A DNA stretch of 64,000 nt, taken from contig CAJSYZ010000008.1 in assembly GCA_910574455.1 (NCBI GenBank), positions 3,164,707-3,228,706 on the forward strand, written 5' to 3'. The notes beneath the pieces were generated by a model that saw only the letters and a program-made list of their open reading frames with translations, searched no databases and was not told where the DNA came from. Position numbers and translations under genes: made by a program. This stretch comes from Trichaptum fuscoviolaceum (taxonomy: Eukaryota; Basidiomycota; Agaricomycetes; Hymenochaetales; Trichaptaceae). Below, piece after piece: positions 46,924 through 56,440 of this stretch; the stretch's first letter is position 1; every line of letters begins with the position of its first letter.

Positions 46924-49595
46924 TTATACTTCATTGTCCGGAAGTGCATTCATGCCTAGCTTGAATTCACTTTCAGCTAGAGAAAAAGAGGTCTCAAGAT
47001 CTTTCACCGTTTGCCATAGAGCGACACCATAAGTATAACCGTCGAGTACACTCTGATTATCCCTATCCCTCGCTTCGATGAGTCCGCAAGCTGAAATGGT
47101 ACCAACTGCACGTCTGTGCTGATCAATGATTATGGCACCCGAATCCCCCGGTTCTGCGAACATAGCATTGTTCCTATGCCCGATATTCCCTAAACCAACC
47201 GAACCCGGTGGGATCTGTAAAGCAATATGCGTAGTCTGCTCAACGTGCCCAGGGGAAACCTGCATAGATCTGAGAACGGCAGCAACATTGTTGACCTCGC
47301 CTAACGTATGGCCAGTTTTCCAGCCCCATTTGTACACAGTTCGCTTAAACCCCACAGCGACGAGATTGTCGATGAAAGTCCATCCATAATCATAATCTGC
47401 GTCCAATTGGTGCTCCTGGACCCGGGGGAATATATTTTCTTCCGGAACATATCCCGCAATTCGGATTGGACTAAAGAAGTCCCTCCCTTTCCAGCCAAGC
47501 CTAGACAAGAGTGCTTCTCGTGGTACAGACTGAGCTGCCGACGATGGAGGAAGCCTATTAATGTCGATGACGTTATAGAAATTGTTCCAACTGAGACCTT
47601 CACCATCAGTAGAGGAAAATTCAAATTCGTTGGGGAGGCATTGGTCGTCCACCTCGATCAAGCACCAATCCGTAAGGTAGGGTGTCTTGGAGATAGTCAA
47701 GTTACCCATTCTTCGAGGGGGAGCATTGGCCACTTTCCCAATACGATTATTAATCCACAAATGTGGCGATGACGTCTTATCAAGCCAAGATTGCTCAATG
47801 AATTGACACTTGTTTACGATATCCGCGAAAGCTTGTTGTTCAGCAGACGGCGGAAGATCAGGTGCCAGTGACTGCCAGTGAGTAAACGCTGCCGCTTCTA
47901 ACTCATCGTGAAGCGCGCCAATCATTGGCACATGGGCGGCTAGAGCCTCGCGAGAGAAGAGATAAATTGGGCAATTGTCGTTTGGGTCGCGCGGCTTAAT
48001 TGTTGTATCTGCGTATGGATCGTAGTCTCCGAATTTCGAAGGAACGTTGCCATGGCGAGTACCGAGGATGAACACCTTGAACGTCGTGTTATCGAGCTTT
48101 TGTAGGATAAAGAGCGACCCCGTTGAGAAGCCACCCTCCAGATTGCCAAGGCAAGTTCCTGTGACCATGGAGAAAGACGGTGTCATACGACTGATTGGCT
48201 TGTTGGCAGCTGCCACTGGCCTGCTTGGGAAATCCATCATGCGATCCCACAGGCGGAAATAATTATCGGCTCCCGCAGGTGCGGTGAACAGTATCTCTGT
48301 TGGGTAGGCGTAGGGTTCTGCCCCGTGAGCGCTAGCGACAAGGGGCCTGGTGCTGTTACCGTCATTATGCTCAGTGACATCCCCCGCACCTCCATTGTTC
48401 GTCGGAGCAGTGCGACGATCGGAACGTCTGGGAAGGTTGGTGAGTTCCGGATGAAAACTGAAGCCAGTGTGAACGGGAGCGGTATTGCCAACGCCAGTCT
48501 CAGCATGACCGCTAGCCAGAGTATTTGAGTCGCCGGTGCCAGTGCGCACAACAGGTGGAACACTGACAGAAGCTTTGCCCTGGCCTGAGGCGCTAATGAT
48601 TTTTCGCTCCCTGAGCTCGACCTCAACGTCGAAGATGCGCATTTCAAAGAGGAACTCTTTAACGCGTTCCGCGATGCGGCACGCATCTTCAGTGCGAAGT
48701 GACGGGTCGTTGACTCCGATCAAAACAAAAACAGGGCACACCCGACTATCTCCGTAGGCAACACGGTTGGCTTCCAGACTGTTCCACCGCAAATTCTCGG
48801 AATCGAGATACTTCATGATCTTCTTGAGCAGTTGCGGCCATACATTGGCAATCCGGTGATTTCCAACAATGCCCACATATTTACGTTTTTTGGTCGCCGT
48901 CCAATTGGGACCGGTTCGCCCGAGCAGGCGCGGTTTGCCAGGGAAGCCAAGGTAGTAACCTTTCTGCTCCTCTTCTGACACATGTGTTCGTCGTGGGAGA
49001 TAAGCGTTAGGATTTTGCGCGAGAATCATATTCACAACCGCTGAAGACAGGACGGACTTGGTTTGCTGTGACTTCAAGTCTGGTTGAAGGGATGCGAGAG
49101 GAATTGATAGTAGGAGGCTTCCCCCCTCCGAGTCTAAGGAACTCGTGACGGTGAATGACCCACGGGCAGGGCCACTGGCAATGATAAATCGTTCCCCCGA
49201 ACCTTGTCCTTGCACAGGTTCGTCATCAGTAATCGCAGTTTCTGGGGGCCTGTGAAACTGGTAACGGGTTAAGTACCAATCAGTTTCGCCAGTGTCAGTG
49301 AAGGGAAGGAAGGACTCACTTTCAGTCGGCATTGATGAAGAATGTCCTCCTGCAGCTTCTTCAACGTTAACCCCTAGGGCCTGCAAAACTAGAGATGGGT
49401 GATGCAGTAATCAGTATTGCCAGTGTCAGTGAAGGAAGGCATAGGACGCACATTGCGCACTGAAAGGTGGCGTTGTATCTCCCAGTACATCTTCGTCTTG
49501 TACTATTGGGGTAGTCAGCAATCAGTATTGCCTGTGACAGAGATGGAGAACGCAGAACTCACATCCGCGTCGGTCATTGTTTGCTCTATTGCCAT
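46924..49595 (-). CDS. GDSG (trypsin-like, PA-clan) protease-domain protein, copy A
   Basis: Long minus-strand frame 49386-46924 (about 820 codons). Upstream exons were recovered by splicing: ATG 49595-49563, 49502-49452, 49380-49320, then the main exon from 49257. Residues 150-270 form a mixed domain (GFPGKPRLLGRTGPNWT, VFVLIGVNDPSLRTEDACR, EFLFEMRIFDVEVELRERKI). The C-terminal half has PA-clan serine protease landmarks: candidate His in FILGTRHGNVP, and nucleophile Ser in AMFAEPGDSGAIIID with AVGTI after it. No signal peptide, so it is probably intracellular. With the third intron removed, the extra G at 49,244-49,248 (five Gs; copy B has four) throws the frame; with it retained the frame stays open. 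Substrate unknown. Confidence 0.7.
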
Positions 49596-49619
49596 AGTAT
49601 TGACGTGGCAAGCCCGGAG

Positions 49620-50785
49620 AACGTAAGGCAAGTGCCATAGTAGAGATAATGTGTGTGGAAGGTAGAGGGTAGATGATCTTGGCAGTGGTCAAAAGAGATA
49701 GAGGGCACGGGGCTGTCTCTTCAAGTTATAAGTACCCTCAGGCTTCTCCAGTTTCCATCATTCACACGCCACTGGCACTGGCACTGGCCCGAGTCACTCA
49801 GGCTGCACTGCCTGAGGTTGAAGTCGTATCTGCCAGTGATCTCCGAGGAGACGGAAAGCACGGTGTCCGTAATGGGCTGGCCTGACCTGACCTGAAGTCA
49901 AGGCTAATTTTGGTTCTAGCCTCATGAGCACTGCCAGTGGCAGCCTGAGGTTAGTACTAGCGTTTTTTTATGTCCTTTCCGCAGAGAGCGCCGGTTTGCG
50001 TAGTATCGCATAGTATCGCAATCTTCAGCTGGTTACGAGACTATTTTGGTTCGATCCCGACCTGCCAGTGACCTGGTCGGAGATCTGCCTAAGATACCTG
50101 ACTTCAGCCTTGACCCACTCTGACCCATAGGTCAAGGTCAACATAGGTCGGGTTACAGGTCGACCTGGGCCGACTCTGTTCTGACCAAAAACCCTAAGTC
50201 TGACAGCTCGCCGAAAAGGTCCTTGCTCCAGAGTGAATTGGGCTACCAAGGGGGTGACACCACTGAGGAAGAAGGCGCAGCCTCTGACGAGGAGGGCCTC
50301 CGCTGCACGTTACACAGATTTTTCATAGCGGGCGCGACCTCTTTTCCGGTGGCACGGCATTGGCTTCGCAATAATTCGGGTAACATTCTTGTCCGACGCA
50401 AGCAAGCAATTGGCAGCAGGAAATCTCAAGTAGCAGCGGATTATAAGCGGGCGCAACCACTTTAAGTTCGAAGATGATTCAAGAAGTTAAGACTCGGAGA
50501 CGCGACACCGTGCCAGTGACTTCAAGTTCAAGAAGTTGAAGTTGAAGTTGTCACTCAGGCTGGCACTGCCAGCCTGCCAGTGAGTGCCAGTGGCGGCGGC
50601 GGCGGGCCGCCGGCCGGGGTGCTGGCACTGCAACTTGAATGCCGCCAGCCTGAGTGCATACTAGTAGTAGCAGTAGCAAGCCCTTGACCTACGGGTCAGG
50701 TCAGCGGTCGACTGGGTCAATGTGCGTCTGACCTCAGGTTGACTGTTTGAGGATAATAATCGAGTCACATTCAATCTCTTTCAAG
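49620..50785. other. Palindromic-word DNA between protease copies
   Basis: About 1.2 kb with no gene. Dense in CACTGG/CCAGTG, CCTGAGG, GACCTGACC and TTCAAGTTGAAG words (for example 49,770-49,810, 50,130-50,170, 50,520-50,600). It separates the two copies of the duplicated protease block. Confidence 0.5.
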
Positions 50786-52203
50786 CTACTGGCAATGCAT
50801 CCGAGTCGTATGACTCCGCAACTTCAAGTTGAACTTTCCGTGTCCCCTTCAAGTTTAACTTCCAACGTTGTTACGCATACAATGATTCAAGACCATGATT
50901 ATACAGCCTGAAGTTCAAGTGGCTTCATCTTGAAGTAATAAGCAATAATTCCCCATAAACTTCAAATCAGGGCCCATCCGCCGAGGGAAGACGATCCTCC
51001 AACTGTCCGAGTCCAAGTCGCGAATCATGTCACTAGAACAAGTACAAGTTCAAGTTATCACTGGCTACTAGCTAGCAGTATACTTCAAGTTCACGGATGG
51101 AAACCACACTTGCAATATCATTCCCATTTCCTCAAGTCATACATGTACTACCACATAAAGCGCACGCCAAAGGCCATCAAACACAGAGCAGGAAACAAAC
51201 GTACGAATACGCAACACCATCGCATGAGAATAAGAAAAGAGCTCCACTAATTACTACTATAGGAGTTGAGAGGAGCATCGTTATACTTCATTGTCCGGAA
51301 GTGCATTCATGCCTAGCTTGAATTCACTTTCAGCTAGAGAAAAAGAGGTCTCAAGCTCTTTCACCGTTTGCCATAGAGCGACACCATAAGTATAACCATC
51401 GAGTACACTCTGATTATCCCTATCCCTCGCTTCGATGAGTCCGCAAGCTAAAATGGTACCAACTGCACGTCTGTGCTGATCAATGATTATGGCACCCGAA
51501 TCCCCCGGTTCTGCGAACATAGCATTGTTCCTATGCCCGATATTCCCTAAACCAACCGAACCCGGTGGGATCTGTAAAGCAATATGCGTAGTCTGCTCAA
51601 CGTGCCCAGGGGAAACCTGCATAGATCTGAGAACGGCAGCAACGTTGTTGACCTCGCCTAACGTATGGCCAGTTTTCCAGCCCCATTTGTACACAGTTCG
51701 CTTAAACCCCACAGCGACGAGATTGTCGATGAAAGTCCATCCATAATCATAATCTGCGTCCAATTGGTGCTCCTGGACCCGGGGGAATATATTTTCTTCC
51801 GGAACATATCCCGCAATTCGGATTGGACTAAAGAAGTCCCTCCCTTTCCAGCCAAGCCTAGACAAGAGTGCTTCTCGTGGTACAGACTGAGCTGCCGACG
51901 ATGGAGGAAGCCTATTAATGTCGATGACATTATAGAAATTGTTCCAACTGAGACCTTCACCATCAGTAGAGGAAAATTCAAATTCGTTGGGGAGGCATTG
52001 GTCGTCCACCTCGATCAAGCACCAATCCGTAAGGTAGGGTGTCTTGGAGATAGTCAAGTTACCCATTCTTCGAGGGGGAGCATTGGCCACTTTCCCAATA
52101 CGATTATTAATCCACAAATGTGGCGATGACGTCTTATCAAGCCAAGATTGCTCAATGAATTGACACTTGTTTACGATATCCGCGAAAGCTTGTTGTTCAG
52201 CAG

Positions 52204-52208
52204 ACGGC
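52204..52208. repeat. Target-site duplication ACGGC, left
   Basis: ACGGC immediately before the 5' LTR; repeated at 61901-61905 after the 3' LTR. Copy A has a single ACGGC at the matching place (near 47,846). Confidence 0.95.
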
Positions 52209-52675
52209 TGTTACGTTTTCTTACTATGTCAGCGGCCCCCATTACTCCGAACCCTTTGCCCTACTTGTTTCTATTCTTGTCTTGCTCAGTCATCCTCCGA
52301 TGTAACCCTCAACCCTCAGCCAATCCCGACGTTACACATGTACCCTTTGCCCTAACCCTCTGCCCACTGCTCTCACACTATTATTAGTAGCCTATCGTCT
52401 ACTTTCTTATTGTTCTCCTCTTACTCATCTTCCGATGTACCCTTGCTCCGCAGCTACAGTATATAAACCCCTGTACTTAGCATGATCGAACTCTAAGTTC
52501 GATCTCCTTTGTCAAACCCCCCGTCTCTAGTCTCTGCTATACATCTGTTTCTCTCTACTCTACATCGTAGGCCTTTGTCCATACAACACTTAGTGTCGAG
52601 CCCTAGCTCCGCTATCACTGAGCAACTTAACGTTGCGTTCCCCAACTATACGAGACCGTAAGTTGAGACGTAACA
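52209..52675 (+). repeat. 5' LTR (467 bp)
   Basis: Begins TGTTACG and ends CGTAACA. Appears identical in length and sequence to 61434-61900. Contains TATA box, probable transcription start and a small hairpin (gatcgaactctaagttcgatc). Confidence 0.95.
52461..52467 (+). promoter_or_regulatory. TATA box in 5' LTR
   Basis: TATATAA about 35 nt before AAGTTCGATCT, the stretch complementary to the primer-binding site. The same box occurs at 61685-61691 in the 3' LTR. Confidence 0.7.
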
Positions 52676-52678
52676 ATT

Positions 52679-52689
52679 AGATCGAACTT
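52679..52689 (+). other. Candidate self-primer binding site
   Basis: AGATCGAACTT, three bases inside the 5' LTR end, is the exact complement of 52496-52506 (AAGTTCGATCT) within the LTR. I see no match to the 3' end of initiator tRNA-Met (no TGGY start). Confidence 0.65.
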
Positions 52690-53308
52690 TTCTACCGTCG
52701 AAGACATCCGTCTTTACGACTAAGGTGTTGAGCCATAGCTCCACTTACTACTAACCAGTTGTAAACCCATCTAGTCCAGAAGAACATCCGCTCGAGGTAA
52801 TCCCTTCAGTGTAGCAAGGTGCTCATCGATTGCAAGGGAGGCCAAGGAAAACTTCGAGAGTCGCGATCCGAAGATTAAGAAAACCGCTCCAGCTCATTGG
52901 TTGATTAAACCCCGGACAGTAGCGTTACGAAGGAACCAACTTCTGTCATACCAAACGGGACCGTAGCTGTGCACACAGGAAGAGGACTCAGTACCTGCAA
53001 AGAAGGCATAAAGCTGCTAGCCTAGTCTTTGGGACGCCTATTGGACAACGAGCATAACTCGCAGACGTGCCGCTTGGTAAAAGCGAAGGGAGACCGATCC
53101 AGAAATCGAAGGGAGACCGATCCAGAAATCGAAGAACAGTTCATCTGTTAACATTGAACAAAGCATCACAAACATTGCCCCACCGTCGATCATCTCATAA
53201 CGTTATCGCTTGACGACCCTCAAGACTAAACAAAGGTCAAACAGAAAACCACTTCACTTTACGTCATAACATCTATCCATCACGGCACCCTCTATCCCAC
53301 AAAACGCT

Positions 53309-54189
53309 TTGCTCCTTACCCACACCGACACCAACCACCTCGACAACGCAGGAAGACACATATACCAAGTCCAATACTCCGTAGCCAACTGTTATCAATT
53401 CGACACATACAGTTTCACCAAGTATTGTGACGATACAGTTTGGTCCATCACAAAAACTGCCAGTCTAATCGTCCAACCCGACTCTATCTTCTTCATCTAC
53501 CACACCAACCCCAACGCATTCTTCTATCTAGAAGAGTTTCTCCCCGATCGAATCCGACTAGTCCATATCTGTGGAGACGATTGCCGACTTCTACGCATAC
53601 ACTACACACTACCACAATCGTGGCGGACACCCTATCACTTCCAGCCCTTGACGATCCCATCTACTCAACCAGAGACCTCATCCGAAACCGATTCCTCGCT
53701 TTTGCCGAAGAGTTCGACGACATCCTAAACCAAATCAGAACTATACTCGACGACCGGTATTACAATTACACCCAAACAGTTGGATACCTGCAGTACTCAC
53801 GCAACAACCACCAACCTTGGATCTTCAAATACGGACTCCTCTGGAACCATACCCGATTATTCATCCCTCGAGAAACTCACCTACGCCGATTCTTTATAAA
53901 CTACGTCCATTTTGACAACCACGGAGAACAACTTCATCGCACTGAAGCTGAAACTGTTCGCTTTGTAAACCGACACTTCTGTTGGAATAGTATCAGTGAA
54001 GACGTCAACCACTACATCTATCAGTGTAGTTGTCAACACCACCAACCCACTCCGCAAAACATAGTTCACAACTATCTTGCACCACCGATTGACCCCCCGG
54101 AAGATTCACCCCACATTGCTAGTGTTACGGACTACACCCTTACAAACTACGATTCAGACAGTTACGGATATCAATCCGGAACCGATTAA
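53309..54189 (+). CDS. Retrotransposon ORF0, upstream of gag, HHCC-like
   Basis: Two overlapping frames that look like one protein with a frame change near 53,600: 53309-53728 (start ATG; RHIYQVQYSVANCYQFDTYS, SIFFIYHTNPNAFFYLEEFL) and 53440-54189 (LIRNRFLAFAEEFDDILNQI, QTVGYLQYSRNNHQPWIFKY). The C-terminal third resembles the zinc-binding HHCC region that precedes integrase cores: HFDNHGEQ, then AETVRFVNRHFCWNSISEDV and IYQCSCQHHQ. The spacing between the Cys pair is one residue rather than two, and no DDE catalytic core follows. Position between LTR and gag is unusual for Ty3/Gypsy elements. Could be a diverged, captured fragment of pol or a new accessory protein. Confidence 0.55.
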
Positions 54190-54215
54190 TCACCACGGCG
54201 AACAAAGGCAAACAG

Positions 54216-56440
54216 ATGGCTCGAAACACAGCCTCATCTACTACAACAGGCAAAACCAACAAAGAAACCACTTCGAAAACCACTGAAGAACCCATACCTA
54301 CACAGACTACTGTTCCTCAGTATCCAGACGCTCCACCACCACACAATCGACTCTTCTTTGACACCGAAAAGAACTTCTTCTACTATAGGATTGGTAACAA
54401 AACTTATTGATCGTGGTCATACAATCAACTACTACAACGGTGGACCCCAATCGAAGCCAACTCTGCTGAAGAAGCTCGACAAAACTTCATCACTCATACC
54501 CCCAACTGGGAAGACCTTGCTCATCGAAGTCTAGCAGGAGAGTTCAAACACATTCAACCCCCACTACCACCGTTCCCAACCACTCTTATCTTCAACGAAG
54601 AAACACAATACTTCCATCTTCCCGACGCAAACGGAGAACCTACCGAAACCCCTTGGATCTACAACCCAACTGCTGATTCTTGGGTAGTAGCTCATACACT
54701 CGGTCCAGAACTACGAGAAATATACGAAGGTCACACTCCAAATTGGAAAGAGCTTAGAGAAGAGTACTACCGCCGACACCCCGATCTACTACCACAACCA
54801 CCACAAGAACCCCAACCAACTTCCACTTCCGACCCTCAACCCAGCAACTCCCATCGATCTCGTTCAAACTCGCCCACTCACGGATCTCTTGATCAAACCC
54901 TCTTCAGACGATCCTCCAGACGATCCTCTCAATCAGGAAGCTCCATTGCTCCAGAAACTCCTACTCCCTCACGTCAAGCATCCATACTTCCCCCTATCCC
55001 ACCGAAACCATATCTCTCTTACACCCGCCCTCACATCGAACCTCTATCTATTAGTACTATGGCTACCCAAACTGTCACGGAAAATACCCGCTCAATGTTC
55101 CGACCCCCACTTGGAGAAGAAAGTATCAGTACCTTTTTCCACTTAAGACATCTCCAAGGTCGAGGCAGAGGAGGTAGAGGAGGCAGAGGAGGCCGACAAA
55201 ATCCTGCATGGAGAGGATGGGGATTTGGTGAACCACCCGCAGGAGATGAAGGAGGAGGAGGAGGAGAAGGACCACCCGGAGGAAACAACAACGGAGGAGG
55301 AGGAGGAGACGATGAAGGAGGAGGAGGAGGAGGCGGAGGAGCTGGAGGTGGAGGAGCAGCAGACAATAACAATCAAGGAGATGGACCCGCACACGATCGG
55401 CCTATAACCATGGCCAAAATCCAACCTTTCGACGGAACCCAAGAAGATGCTGATCGCTTTTTACTCCAAGTCCAAATCCATCTACGAGCCAACCGACACA
55501 TCTATGACACAGATGAGCTATGCATCGAATTTGTGCTTGCCCATTGCAGTCTTCGCAGATCCCGACCCTTTGCAATGCAATACATGGCCAGCGGACGTTT
55601 TGAAACCGACACATTTGAAGAATTCCTGGCGGAATTCCACCGCACTTTCATCACATCCGAACTCACAATCAAGGCTACCATGGAACTCGCCAAGCTCAAA
55701 CAGCGAGGATCTATTGAAGACTACATTCTCAAATTCAAAACACTCATCATGCAGGCTCGTATCACAGAGTACCTTTCCCAACGCAATGCCTTCTGGATGG
55801 GACTCAATGACAACCTTCGAATGAAACTACTTGCATGTAGTCCACAGCCCACCAACATGGAAGATTGGTTTTCGCTTGCCACTCGACTGGACACCAATTA
55901 CAAGATAGCTCTTCAATGGAATCCCAACCCCATCAATCCTATTCCGGAGAGAACCGCTTCAAACGACGACCTATGCGACAATACAATCGTCAGATTCGAG
56001 CCATCTCAAACGACGCAAATGACACAAATGAAACATTGCCTTCCAATAACAATGATGATATAGAAGAATTGGTCGACCTAGCCATCTACAGCTTCTTTAT
56101 ATCACGACTTTCGACTGAAGAATTCCAACGTCATATGAAAGAAAACCTTTGCTTCAATTGTCATCAACCCGGACATCGCACCGCCAAGTGTCCCAAACCT
56201 CATCCCAAACGTACTTCAAAAACTCGATGGCCCAACTCACGAACACCAAGGTCCAAAAATATGCGCCAATTGACTTCAGCTGATGATCAAAACGAATACT
56301 CGGAACCCGAGAACGAAGACCAAGATCAAGGCGAACTCTCAGCCGAAGATCGTGCCGCACAGATTCAACAACTCCTTATTGGCCTTGATGATGACGCAGT
56401 CAACCAGGTCTTCGATCGAGTTGAAGAAGGAAATTTTTGA
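54216..56440 (+). CDS. gag: Gag, with in-frame TGA and a frame change
   Basis: Open from ATG 54216 in one frame to 56063 except for TGA at 54408-54410; the surrounding protein sequence continues smoothly on both sides. N-terminal part holds two related modules (FFDTEKNFFYYRIGNKTY...HTPNWEDLAHR and IFNEETQYFHLPDANGE...HTPNWKELREEYY). An RGG-like stretch (GRGRGGRGGRGGRQ) and a Gly/Glu tract from GGA repeats at 55,240-55,370 follow. The capsid-like core is IQPFDGTQEDADRFLLQVQI ... FEEFLAEFHRTF ... MELAKLKQRGSIEDYILKF. Between about 55,900 and 56,000 the reading moves to the -1 frame, which then encodes the zinc knuckle CFNCHQPGHRTAKC and ends at TGA 56438. Packages element RNA in cytoplasmic particles. 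Confidence 0.85.
56431..56437 (+). promoter_or_regulatory. -1 ribosomal frameshift site (A AAT TTT)
   Basis: In gag frame the codons read GGA-AAT-TTT-TGA. The heptamer A-AAT-TTT fits the X-XXY-YYZ rule, and the gag stop follows directly. Slipping back one base continues into the 1,161-codon pol frame without a gap. A downstream stimulatory structure was not modelled. Confidence 0.75.

Noticed and set aside
47308..47772. 154-codon plus-strand frame duplicated at 51665-52129
   Set aside because: Antisense of the protease gene; conserved only because the block is duplicated.
52209..52675. tRNA-primed retrotransposon (initiator Met primer site)
   Set aside because: Sequence after the 5' LTR does not begin with the TGG expected for a tRNA 3' CCA end; self-complementarity to the LTR explains it better.
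55031..55442. Pro-rich and Ser-rich minus-strand frames
   Set aside because: Antisense shadows of the GGA-repeat tract in gag.
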